17,478 bases of DNA, from contig JAEWMY010000036.1 of NCBI GenBank assembly GCA_023393015.1, forward strand, positions 1 to 17,478. The letters are read 5' to 3'. The position numbers were made by a program, and so were the translations under genes. The first letter of the stretch is position 1; each line of letters begins with the position of its first letter. The notes under the pieces were generated by a model. The model made no database searches and was not told the origin of the DNA. It saw only the letters and a program-made list of their open reading frames with translations. Below are positions 7,335-14,225 of this stretch, piece after piece. This DNA is from Spirochaetota bacterium (lineage in GTDB: Bacteria > Spirochaetota > Spirochaetia > Treponematales > Treponemataceae).

Positions 7335-9457
7335 TCTGGAACAAGAAGGAAATCTCGAAGGAGATCGTGCGGGAAATCGCCGATCGATACGGCTGCGACG
7401 CGCTTACGGCGTCCGTTCTCGCGCGCCGGGGCGTCATCGAGGGACGCGACATACTCTTTTACCTCGAGGACGACCTCCGCTACCTGCACAATCCCTTCCT
7501 GTTCCGCGACATGGAGGACGCTGTCGACCGCGCGCTCGACGCGAGGGACGAAGGCGAGAAGGTGCTCGTGTTCGGCGACCGCGACGTCGACGGCATCACG
7601 AGCACGACGCTCGTCGTGGAGGCGCTTGCCGCCCTCGGAGTCGACGTAAGCTGGCGCGTGCCCGAGGGAAACGACCCGTACGGGCTTACGGTCGAGGCCG
7701 TCGAGGCGCACGCGGAGGCGGGAGGAACGCTCATCGTCACCGTGGACTGCGGCATCTCGTGCGTCCGGGAGATCGCGCGGGCGGCCGAGCTCGGCGTCGA
7801 CGTGATCGTCCTCGACCACCACAACCCCCAGGAGACGCTGCCCGCCGCGGTCGCCGTCATCGATCCCAAACTGCCGGAACAGGGATACCCCTTCCGCGAT
7901 CTCGCCGGTTGCGCGGTAGCCTGGAAGTTCGTCTCGGCGCTCCGGTTCGCCCTGCTCGACGTCTACAAGCAGCAGGTGTGTCTCCTCAACGTGCGTCCCG
8001 CGAACGAGTCCTTCGTCGTGGAGGCGATCAAGGTCGTCAACATGGCCGAGGTCGACCGTATCAGCGAGACGATCGTTCCCGGCATGGTTTCCATCACGCA
8101 AACGCGCCTCTTGCCATTCCTGGAGGGACAGCAGTTGTTCGTGTGGGACGCGCCAGTCCAGAAGAAGATGCTCGAGCGCGCCTTCGGCAAGGGCGTCGAA
8201 TTCAACGTCCTCGACATGGCCCCGGAGGTCGCGCGCGAGATACCGCAAGTGCGGGGATTAAGCCTCCTCCGCCTCAAGGACCTCTCCCGGATCGGAAGAT
8301 ACCGCGACGCTCCCATTGGCGAACTGGAGGGATTCTTCAACATATTCATCACCTTCCTTCAACGCAAAAACGGCCTCTACGGAAAGCGCGAGCTTGACGA
8401 GCTCCAACTCGTCGCGCTCGGAACCCTCGCGGACCTCATGCCGCTGGAAAACGAGAACCGCATCCTCGTCAGACGCGGTCTCGCCGCGATCAACGAACGG
8501 CCGAGGTCGGGTCTCGCGGAATTGCTCGCGCGGCAGGGACTCACGGGAAAGAAGATCGGCACGGGAGACCTTGCCTGGCAGATTTCCCCGGCGATCAACG
8601 CGACGGGACGGATGGGAACGCCCTCGCTCGCGGTACGGCTCCTCTTGTCGGCCGACCAGACGGAACGCAACGCCCTGTCCGAGGAGGTCGTGAAGCTCAA
8701 CGGCGACCGGAAGCAGCTCGGGAACGACTCATGGGCCGCGGTCGAGCCGATCGCGAGGGAAAGCCTCGCGCGGTACCACGACAGACTCGTCGTCGCGGCG
8801 AGCCCGGACGTTCATCGGGGCGTCACCGGGATCATGGCGAACCGGCTGTCGAACTGCTTCAAGGTCCCCGCCGTCGTCATCTGCTTCCTCGACGACGGGA
8901 CGGCGGTCGGCTCGGTCCGCTCGGCGCGCGGCTTCAACCTCGAGGGAATACTCAGTCCCTGCGCGGATCTCTTTATCGACCACGGCGGGCACGCCTTCGC
9001 GGCCGGATTCAGCCTCCCCCGCTCCTCCCTCGACAGCCTTCTCTCGAGGCTCGAGAGAGTCGCCCGCGACATCGTCTTCCCCGAGAACGGCGACGGCGAG
9101 GAGATCGCCGTGGACGCGGAACTGCCCCACGACTATCTGACGCCCGAACTCCTTTCGCTCACGGAACGATTCGAGCCCTACGGCGAGGGTAACGACCAAC
9201 TCGTGTTCCTGGCGAAACGGCTCAAGATCATCGCGGCCGACATCATGGGAAAGACGGAGAAACAGCATCTCAAGCTCACCTTCGACTGCGGAAAGTTCAA
9301 GTGGCCCGCCGTTTTCTGGCAAGCCGCCGAGCGGCTTAACCGGGACTTCGCGGTCGGAGATTCCGTCGACGCGGTCTTCCAGGTTTCGCGCAACACCTTC
9401 AACGGCGCCGAGACGCCGCAGATGATCCTGCAAGACGCCAGGATGGCGACGCCGTGA
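7331..9457 (+). CDS. recJ: Single-strand-specific 5'-3' exonuclease RecJ, with large internal insert
   Basis: 708 residues, clearly longer than the usual 560-580. RecJ degrades single-stranded DNA 5' to 3' in RecF-pathway and mismatch repair. DHH-domain motifs: GDRDVDG (82-88), VDCG (138-141), DHH (162-164), DPK (178-180) and ADLMPL (367-372). The DHHA1 half has INATGRMG (422-429), VHRGVTGIMANRL (494-506) and GGHAFAAGF (552-560). All metal-binding Asp/His positions are present, so the enzyme should be active. Between H164 and the Asp of ADLMPL there are 204 residues against about 60 in Thermus RecJ. The extra segment, roughly residues 205-355, has no motif I recognise. The start overlaps the previous stop (ATGA). 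The downstream M23 gene starts in the GTGA of its own stop. Confidence 0.94.
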   Translation: MIWNKKEISKEIVREIADRYGCDALTASVLARRGVIEGRDILFYLEDDLRYLHNPFLFRDMEDAVDRALDARDEGEKVLVFGDRDVDGITSTTLVVEALAALGVDVSWRVPEGNDPYGLTVEAVEAHAEAGGTLIVTVDCGISCVREIARAAELGVDVIVLDHHNPQETLPAAVAVIDPKLPEQGYPFRDLAGCAVAWKFVSALRFALLDVYKQQVCLLNVRPANESFVVEAIKVVNMAEVDRISETIVPGMVSITQTRLLPFLEGQQLFVWDAPVQKKMLERAFGKGVEFNVLDMAPEVAREIPQVRGLSLLRLKDLSRIGRYRDAPIGELEGFFNIFITFLQRKNGLYGKRELDELQLVALGTLADLMPLENENRILVRRGLAAINERPRSGLAELLARQGLTGKKIGTGDLAWQISPAINATGRMGTPSLAVRLLLSADQTERNALSEEVVKLNGDRKQLGNDSWAAVEPIARESLARYHDRLVVAASPDVHRGVTGIMANRLSNCFKVPAVVICFLDDGTAVGSVRSARGFNLEGILSPCADLFIDHGGHAFAAGFSLPRSSLDSLLSRLERVARDIVFPENGDGEEIAVDAELPHDYLTPELLSLTERFEPYGEGNDQLVFLAKRLKIIAADIMGKTEKQHLKLTFDCGKFKWPAVFWQAAERLNRDFAVGDSVDAVFQVSRNTFNGAETPQMILQDARMATP

Positions 9458-9549
9458 CCCGCGACATGACCCGCGACATGACCCGCGACATGACGCACGC
9501 CGTGACGCACGCCGTGACGGGCACCGTGACGGGTACCGTGACGCGCGTC
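9454..9549. repeat. 12-bp tandem repeat, 8 units each beginning with a start codon
   Basis: Eight contiguous 12-nt units of pattern RTGACSSRYRNC: GTGACCCGCGAC, two ATGACCCGCGAC, ATGACGCACGCC, GTGACGCACGCC, GTGACGGGCACC, GTGACGGGTACC and GTGACGCGCGTC. Each begins with an in-frame ATG or GTG at 9454, 9466, 9478, 9490, 9502, 9514, 9526 and 9538. They encode the tetrapeptide series [VM]-T-x-x ahead of the signal peptide of the M23 protein. The first unit also supplies the TGA stop of recJ. Confidence 0.93.
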
Positions 9550-10500
9550 ACCCTCGCCGCCGTCGCTCTCGCCTGCCTCGTCGGCGTCCTTCCGGCGTTC
9601 GCGCGCGGCAAGGACGACGTCCCGCCGACCGCCGCTACTTCGAGCTTTTCCGTGCTCGCGCCGCACGCGGTCCTGCCCGGCGACTGCGCCATAGTGATCG
9701 TCGAGCGCTCGCTCGAGACGCCCCGCGCGGACGATACCGGCGAGATCCGCGTCGAGGTTTCGCTTCGAGACGAATCCGGCGTCACGCGGGCGCGGGCGGC
9801 CGCTTTTACCGCGGGGGAGACGCCGAAGGAAGTCGCCCTGCTCGCGCTTTCTCCCGCGCTCGCGCCGGGAAACTACCGACTCATCGTCGCCTCCGTCGCG
9901 ACTGACGGAGAGTCGATCCTTTCGGATACCCCCTGCGCGGTCGAAACCCGCGAATTCCCGAGCGAGACGGTACGGCTCGACGCGGCGAATACCGCGATCA
10001 AGAAGGACGCAAGTCCCGAGCGGATGGCACAAATCGAGGAGCTTACCGGCATACTCCTCCGCAGGAACGCGAGTTCGCTCCGGTTCCCGGGACCCTTCGC
10101 TCCGCCGCTCCAGTCCACCCGGCGAACGTCCCGGTACGGGGAACGGAGGGTGTACGCGTACTCGAACGGCACGACCGAACGGACGACGCATCTCGGCATC
10201 GACTTCGGCGTTCCGGCGGGAAGCCCGGTTTTCGCGACGGGTGACGGAACGGTACTCCTCGCGAAATACCGTATAACGACGGGCTGGACGGTCGTCCTCG
10301 AACACCTGCCCGGGGTTTACAGTCTCTACTATCATCTCGATTCCCTTTCCTGCGCCGAGGGTGAGGTCGTCAGGACCGGCACGCTTATCGGAAAATCGGG
10401 ATCTACGGGGCTTTCAACCGGGCCGCATCTCCATTGGGAGTTCCGGGTCAACGGGGAGGCGGTATCCCCGGACTGGTTCGTGGGGCGCCTGCTCTTTTAA
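9454..10500 (+). CDS. Exported M23-family metallopeptidase
   Basis: Up to 348 residues from GTG 9454, which overlaps the recJ stop as GTGA. The catalytic M23 (LytM-like) domain fills the C-terminus: HLGID (H246, D250), YYHL (H294) and PHLHWEF (H325, H327). The zinc ligands H246, D250, H327 and the catalytic pair H294, H325 are all present, so it should be an active peptidoglycan endopeptidase. Residues 32-50 are a signal-peptide core ending PAFA. A beta-rich domain (about 65-165) precedes the catalytic part. The start is ambiguous: the first eight 12-nt units each open with an in-frame ATG or GTG. GTG 9538 would give the most ordinary signal peptide, while GTG 9454 gives coupling to recJ. No good SD marks any of them. 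Confidence 0.88.
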   Translation: MTRDMTRDMTRDMTHAVTHAVTGTVTGTVTRVTLAAVALACLVGVLPAFARGKDDVPPTAATSSFSVLAPHAVLPGDCAIVIVERSLETPRADDTGEIRVEVSLRDESGVTRARAAAFTAGETPKEVALLALSPALAPGNYRLIVASVATDGESILSDTPCAVETREFPSETVRLDAANTAIKKDASPERMAQIEELTGILLRRNASSLRFPGPFAPPLQSTRRTSRYGERRVYAYSNGTTERTTHLGIDFGVPAGSPVFATGDGTVLLAKYRITTGWTVVLEHLPGVYSLYYHLDSLSCAEGEVVRTGTLIGKSGSTGLSTGPHLHWEFRVNGEAVSPDWFVGRLLF

Positions 10501-10506
10501 GCACGG

Positions 10507-10536
10507 TTGACCGAGGCCCCGTTTTTATTGTAGTAT
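10507..10536 (+). promoter_or_regulatory. Candidate promoter of rpsU
   Basis: TTGACC at 10507-10512 (5 of 6), an 18-nt spacer and TAGTAT at 10531-10536 (4 of 6). Transcription would start near 10543, inside the palindrome at 10532-10547, leaving a leader of about 36 nt that carries the strong SD. Confidence 0.5.
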
Positions 10537-10547
10537 TCCGGAATACT
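10532..10547. promoter_or_regulatory. 16-bp perfect palindrome, possible operator
   Basis: AGTATTCCGGAATACT is perfectly self-complementary. It overlaps the -10 and predicted start of the rpsU promoter, the classic place for a repressor site. It is too AT-rich, and lacks a following U-run, to act as a terminator for the M23 gene. No family is assigned: it does not match the GAAC-N4-GTTC LexA box. Confidence 0.5.
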
Positions 10548-10563
10548 GACGGTCGGACCGAAA

Positions 10564-10573
10564 GGGGGTGATT
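10564..10573 (+). promoter_or_regulatory. Extended Shine-Dalgarno of rpsU
   Basis: The leader has AAGGGGGTGAT ending about 7 nt before ATG 10579. It differs at one base from AAGGAGGTGAT, the complement of the usual 16S rRNA 3' end. This is the strongest ribosome binding site in the window, in clear contrast with the SD-less starts of recO and the PilZ gene. Confidence 0.8.
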
Positions 10574-10578
10574 TACCT

Positions 10579-10788
10579 ATGGCTCATATCGTCGTCGACG
10601 ATTCCGAAAACCTCGAAAAAGCGATCAAGCGTTTCAAGCGCATGGTCGAAAAAGAGGGAATTATCCGCGAATGGAAGAAGCGCGAGTATTTCGAGAAGCC
10701 TTCCACCATCCTTAACCGGAAGAACAAGGCCCTCCGCCGCAAGCTCATGAAGAAGACCCGCAAGGTTCGGGACGTCAAGGGATACTAA
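10579..10788 (+). CDS. rpsU: Small ribosomal subunit protein bS21
   Basis: 69 residues, normal length. bS21 binds the 30S platform near the 3' end of 16S rRNA. The family is recognised from the VVDDSENLEKAIKRFKR start, the central EGIIREWKKREYFEKPS and the Arg/Lys-rich tail NRKNKALRRKLMKKTRK. It appears to be transcribed alone: its own promoter lies at 10507-10536 and a strong intrinsic terminator starts 8 bp after the stop. It follows the M23 gene by 78 bp. Overlap of a palindrome with the promoter and an unusually complete SD both suggest controlled expression. bS21 is known to occupy the anti-SD region in some bacteria and to regulate its own mRNA in Flavobacterium; extension of that idea here is inference. 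Confidence 0.97.
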   Translation: MAHIVVDDSENLEKAIKRFKRMVEKEGIIREWKKREYFEKPSTILNRKNKALRRKLMKKTRKVRDVKGY

Positions 10789-10796
10789 ACGGCACG

Positions 10797-10823
10797 ACCG
10801 GTCCGATGGACCGGTTTTTTTTT
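10797..10823 (+). terminator. Intrinsic terminator after rpsU
   Basis: A perfect 8-bp stem, ACCGGTCC (10797-10804) and GGACCGGT (10808-10815), with a 3-nt loop GAT, is followed directly by a nine-T tract (10815-10823). This is a textbook Rho-independent terminator that separates rpsU from the PilZ unit. Confidence 0.96.
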
Positions 10824-10858
10824 GCCCGTTTGCGTTCGGGGAGCCAAAAGGGCTCGAG

Positions 10859-10887
10859 TTGACCTTTTCAGGAAGGGCATCTATTAT
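10859..10887 (+). promoter_or_regulatory. Promoter of the PilZ-TPR unit
   Basis: TTGACC at 10859-10864 (5 of 6), exactly 17 nt, then TATTAT at 10882-10887 (5 of 6). It lies just after the rpsU terminator. The ATG at 10897 is only 9 nt past the -10, so the transcript would have a leader of about 0-4 nt. Confidence 0.75.
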
Positions 10888-10896
10888 GAAAGGGAT

Positions 10897-11853
10897 ATGG
10901 GATACGCCACCAGCCAGCAATTGGCCCGCTATTACGAACTCTACAGCACCATTGACGTTACCTTTACGAAGGAAGTCATCAAGGCGACGGGTCTCATTCC
11001 CCAACAGGTCTACGTCAAGGCGCTCGGCGGTCAATGGCCCTGCGTCATCAACTCGACGTCCTTCGTGGGGGCCAAGATCATCGCGGGCGTCAAAAGCGGC
11101 GTATACGACAAGATTCAGCAGGGAAACACCTCGGTAAGCCTTCGGTTTTCCTTTATGGACCCGGAAAAAAACGAACCCGTCTCCTTTTTCGTGGCCTCGA
11201 AGGTACTCGGCGTAAACCAGTACGCGGGCTCTCCCGATCTCGTCATCATCTCCCTTTCCTACACGCAACGGGCTCCGGACGATCTCATCGAGCGACTCGG
11301 ACAGCTCCTCGAGGCGAACATCAACTCCACCAAGAGGCGCGAGGAACGGATCATCATCAATCCCGACTCGATGAGGAAGTTGGGCATCCTCCAGAAGGAA
11401 ACGATAGTCTTCATCCAGGGAATACCCCGCCGGTGCATCCTCCGCGACCTGTCGTTTTCGGGCGCGAAGGTCATCATGGTCGGTATCGCTCAGTTCGTCC
11501 TCAACAAGGAGATCGTGCTCCGCGTCGACATGGACGACCCGCGCCAGGCTATCGGCATCAAGGGAACCGTCGTCAGGACGGAAGACGTGGAAAACAGGAA
11601 GGATCTCGTGGCGCTCGCGATCAAATACCACGAGGCCGAAGTACCCATGGCCTATAAGCTGCATATTAACAACTATCTGTCCCAGATCCGCAAAAGCCAG
11701 CTCGGCACGGGCGAGGCGCAGGAGGACGGAGCGGAAACCGAAAAGCCGGCCGAAACAAAGGCGGCGGCCGCCGCCAAGGCACCGGCCACTGACGCGGCGG
11801 CGGCCGCGGACGCGTCGCCCGCGCAAGAAGCGGAAATCCCAGAAATCACCTGA
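10897..11853 (+). CDS. PilZ-domain c-di-GMP receptor protein
   Basis: 318 residues from ATG 10897. PilZ proteins bind cyclic di-GMP and pass the signal to motility, surface or virulence functions. Both binding motifs are present: RREER (147-151, RxxxR) and DLSFSGA (184-190, [DN]xSxxG). Residues 1-140 form a separate N-terminal domain resembling the PilZN-type half of PlzA-like spirochaete proteins. Residues 270-318 are an acidic, Ala-rich, presumably disordered tail. The frame is open upstream, but the family-like start is MGYATSQQLARYYEL and the upstream part would cross the promoter. Only AGGG two nt before the ATG is seen, too close for a normal SD. The TPR gene follows after 15 bp, so the two are probably co-transcribed. 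Confidence 0.88.
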   Translation: MGYATSQQLARYYELYSTIDVTFTKEVIKATGLIPQQVYVKALGGQWPCVINSTSFVGAKIIAGVKSGVYDKIQQGNTSVSLRFSFMDPEKNEPVSFFVASKVLGVNQYAGSPDLVIISLSYTQRAPDDLIERLGQLLEANINSTKRREERIIINPDSMRKLGILQKETIVFIQGIPRRCILRDLSFSGAKVIMVGIAQFVLNKEIVLRVDMDDPRQAIGIKGTVVRTEDVENRKDLVALAIKYHEAEVPMAYKLHINNYLSQIRKSQLGTGEAQEDGAETEKPAETKAAAAAKAPATDAAAAADASPAQEAEIPEIT

Positions 11854-11868
11854 CCAACAGAGGTATCC

Positions 11869-13014
11869 ATGTCGCATCCCCTTGATTCCCTCGTATTCAT
11901 CTCCATACCGAAGGAGCATCACCTTTCGGGCGCCTTTCCCTCGTTCGATCCCGCGATCCCCCTGCCCGTCCAGCTGACCGCGCCCGACGCGGAGTTCAGG
12001 ACGGAAGGGCTCACCCGCGAGATGATTCTCGCCGGTATACTTACCGTGCTCGCCTATGACCGCGAAAACTCCCAGATCGAGTACTACCGCGGCCTTCTGA
12101 CCGCCATTCACCCGACGATCCGGGAGGAGATGACGGAAACGGCCATCCTCAAGACGAAAAACGGGGATTTCGAGCTCGCTGAGGAGATTTTCCTCGCCCT
12201 GCACGGACTCGATCCCGAGGACAAGACGACCGTGCTCAACCTCGCCCTGCTGGAAGACGAGCGCGCGAACTCCTTCCGCTCCTCCGGTCTCGACGAGGAA
12301 GCAGAGGCGGCGGACGCCGCGGCCTTCGGCTGGTACAAGGCCGCGATGACCGCCGAGCCCCCGCTGCCCGAGGCTTTTTTCAACGCGGGTTACTTCTATA
12401 TAAAACAAAAGAACTACAAAAAGGCGCGCGAGGCGTTCGAGAGCTATCTGTCGATAGAGAGCGACGAAACGGAGCGCTCGAAAGACAGGAAGGCGAAGGC
12501 GCGCCAGATCGTCGACGGCATCGCGTCGCGCGACCTGGACGACGACCTCTTCAAGTCGGCTTACGATTACATCACGATGGGCGAGGAAGAACAGGCCCTC
12601 GAGCAGATCAGGCTCTTCATGGAGCAAAACCCCCGCGTGTGGAACGCGTGGTTTCTCCTCGGATGGGCGCTTCGCAGGCTGAGTCGCTGGCAGGACGCGC
12701 GAGCGGCCTTCATCCAGGCCCTCGAGCTCATCCGCGAGCGGGACGAGGAATCCGGTACGGGTTTCACGGATATCTGCAACGAACTTTCGATCTGCCTCAT
12801 GGAACTCGGCGAACTCGCGGAAAGCAGGCGTTTTTTGACGTTGGCCCTCGAAAGGGAACCCGAGAACACGAAGATCATCTCGAATCTCGGCATCGTCGCG
12901 CTGAAGGAAGGCGACAGGGCGGAAGCGGCGGGCTTTTTCCGGACGGTACTGGAGATCGACCCGCGCGACGTCCTCGCGAAGGACATGCTGGAACGGGCCG
13001 AAAGCGGCGATTAA
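11869..13014 (+). CDS. TPR-repeat protein
   Basis: 381 residues from ATG 11869, with AGAGG 5 nt upstream. Helical TPR-like units are visible at about 90-118 (ILKTKNGDFELAEEIFLAL), 166-198 (AFFNAGYFYIKQKNYKKAREAF split across the unit), 224-255, 257-290 (WFLLGWALRRLSRWQDARAA), 300-332 and 334-367. Such repeats form protein-binding scaffolds. There is no signal peptide, so it is probably cytoplasmic. It follows the PilZ gene closely and may bind that protein or its target, which is inference only. The stop TAA interlocks with the opposite-strand stop of the DUF192 gene in TTAA. No intrinsic terminator is seen directly after it, so transcription probably runs into antisense of that gene. Confidence 0.85.
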   Translation: MSHPLDSLVFISIPKEHHLSGAFPSFDPAIPLPVQLTAPDAEFRTEGLTREMILAGILTVLAYDRENSQIEYYRGLLTAIHPTIREEMTETAILKTKNGDFELAEEIFLALHGLDPEDKTTVLNLALLEDERANSFRSSGLDEEAEAADAAAFGWYKAAMTAEPPLPEAFFNAGYFYIKQKNYKKAREAFESYLSIESDETERSKDRKAKARQIVDGIASRDLDDDLFKSAYDYITMGEEEQALEQIRLFMEQNPRVWNAWFLLGWALRRLSRWQDARAAFIQALELIRERDEESGTGFTDICNELSICLMELGELAESRRFLTLALEREPENTKIISNLGIVALKEGDRAEAAGFFRTVLEIDPRDVLAKDMLERAESGD

Positions 13015-13499
13015 TCCGCTGTCTCCTCGAGTACCTCTTTGACGGCGGCGAGAGAGTCCGCGGAAAGACGGTCTCCCGCGCGTACGCCGACGCGCTCGAA
13101 CCAACCCCGCGGCACCTCGAGGGCGTGCCTGACGGACCGCTCGCTCGCGATCGTCTCGAGGCTGAAGGGTCGCATGTCGCGTATCTCCCGAATGACGCCG
13201 CTCGAGTCGATAAAGGCTATCGAAAGCGGATGCGGGGTGTTTTTCATCCAGAAACGCATCTGACGGTCGGAACGGTTCGCGAAAAGCATGCCAGTGCCGT
13301 CGGGGATCTTCGTCCGCTCCATGTAACCGCGCGCTTGCTCGCTCTCCGATACCGCGATCTCGACCTCGATCGATACCGTCTCCCCCCCCGTTCGTTCTAT
13401 AACGAGGTTCGTTTTCCGAAAGCCGGTTCCCGGACACGCGGAAAGGAGGCAGAACATGAACGCGAGGGAGCAAACCGCCACGGGCACCCTAAAACTCAC
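13011..13499 (-). CDS. DUF192-family lipoprotein
   Basis: 162 residues from GTG 13499, with GAGGAG 7 nt upstream. Residues 1-22 are a lipoprotein signal peptide ending in LLSAC (lipid-modified Cys22). The DUF192 domain follows: SEQARGYMERTKIPDGTGML, then MRFWMKNTPHPLSIAFID and a closing RHALEVPRGW. The family is widespread and of unknown biochemical role. The start overlaps the previous gene's stop by 11 bp (GTGAGTTTTAG), suggesting coupling. It converges with the TPR gene; the two stop codons share 3 of 4 bases in TTAA. I see no catalytic residues that would support a specific activity. Confidence 0.9.
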   Translation of the reverse strand: MSFRVPVAVCSLAFMFCLLSACPGTGFRKTNLVIERTGGETVSIEVEIAVSESEQARGYMERTKIPDGTGMLFANRSDRQMRFWMKNTPHPLSIAFIDSSGVIREIRDMRPFSLETIASERSVRHALEVPRGWFERVGVRAGDRLSADSLAAVKEVLEETAD

Positions 13500-14109
13500 G
13501 GATAAACTCCTCGCGCAGTATGTCCGAGGCCGCCTTGTCGGTCGTATCCGCGTCGAGCAGGGACTTGAAGGCGGCCGCGTCGACGTATTTTACCGTCAGC
13601 GGCCGCTCGAGGCTCAGGGTAACGCGGTCGTCGGACCAGACGGCGCGGGCCGGATCGATCGATTTCGGCTCTCCGTATTTGGCGACGAACGACGAATACA
13701 CCGAATAGTAATCGACCCGCTCGGGATCGAGGTTGAAGATCATCACATAGAGTTTGTTTTCGAGAAACTGGAACCAGGAACGCCTGATGAACGACGGACC
13801 GACCGTCTCGATGAGCGAGCGGTTCGCGAACGGAAGGAGGGAGACGTCACGGTCCCCGCGATACCCGAACATCCCGTCGGCGGCCAGTTTTTCCTTTACC
13901 GTCTCCATGTCCATCCCGAGGGCGACTGACCGGTAGGTATCGGGAAGTGAGGCGGGTTTTACCGAATCGGACCGCGACGATGCCGTCTGCCGCGCGGCTT
14001 CATTCGCGGCTTCGTTTACCGCCCCCGGTTCGGGGCCTTCGGCCGACGAGGGAACGACGAACGCCGCGAGAAACGCTATCGATAACGCGAATACAAGGCG
14101 ATGGTTCAT
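13489..14109 (-). CDS. Exported hypothetical protein
   Basis: 206 residues from ATG 14109, starting with a clear signal peptide (MNHRLVFALSIAFLAAFVVPSSAEG; cut near residue 23, shown here as hydrophobic core residues 5-19). A disordered Ala/Glu/Ser region runs to about residue 52, then a folded domain: SVALGMDMETVKEKLAADG, FRYG-like FGYRGDRDVSLLP, IRRSWFQFLENKLYVMIFNL, YSSFVAKYGEPKSIDP and WSDDRVTLSLERPLTVKY. The pattern of an exported domain that starts with xLGMxxxxVKxxL and ends with a short beta pair is common in spirochaete hypotheticals, but I cannot assign a function. No SD precedes the ATG; a weak GAAAAT lies 6 nt upstream. It sits between the regulator gene (116 bp gap) and the DUF192 gene (11 bp overlap). 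Confidence 0.83.
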   Translation of the reverse strand: MNHRLVFALSIAFLAAFVVPSSAEGPEPGAVNEAANEAARQTASSRSDSVKPASLPDTYRSVALGMDMETVKEKLAADGMFGYRGDRDVSLLPFANRSLIETVGPSFIRRSWFQFLENKLYVMIFNLDPERVDYYSVYSSFVAKYGEPKSIDPARAVWSDDRVTLSLERPLTVKYVDAAAFKSLLDADTTDKAASDILREEFIREF

Positions 14110-14225
14110 ACGCTGATTTTCGGCAGAAAGGACGCTCGACTTGAAACCCGGGCCGCGTTCGGCGCTTTCGACGCTTTCGACGTATTCGCCGCGACCCGAG
14201 CGACAGGCCCCGGACGCCGCCCGCG
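14110..14225. other. Intergenic gap with short 9-bp repeats
   Basis: Between the regulator stop and the exported hypothetical gene. It holds two exact GCTTTCGAC copies (14164-14181) flanked by related 9-mers (GCGTTCGGC and GTATTCGCC). The minus-strand frame into the hypothetical gene is open through it, but the signal peptide argues against using it as coding. No terminator is seen. Confidence 0.5.

Noticed and set aside
10483..10530. Terminator after the M23 gene using GGGGC/GCCCC and the following T-run
   Set aside because: The possible stem is only 5 bp with a loop of about 28 nt, too weak to call; the T-run lies inside the rpsU promoter spacer.
10573..13473. 966-codon open frame on the minus strand across rpsU, the terminator, the PilZ and TPR genes
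   Set aside because: It is antisense to three recognisable proteins and a perfect terminator. Long antisense frames are expected where codons are GC-rich at the third position, and its product has no recognisable domain.
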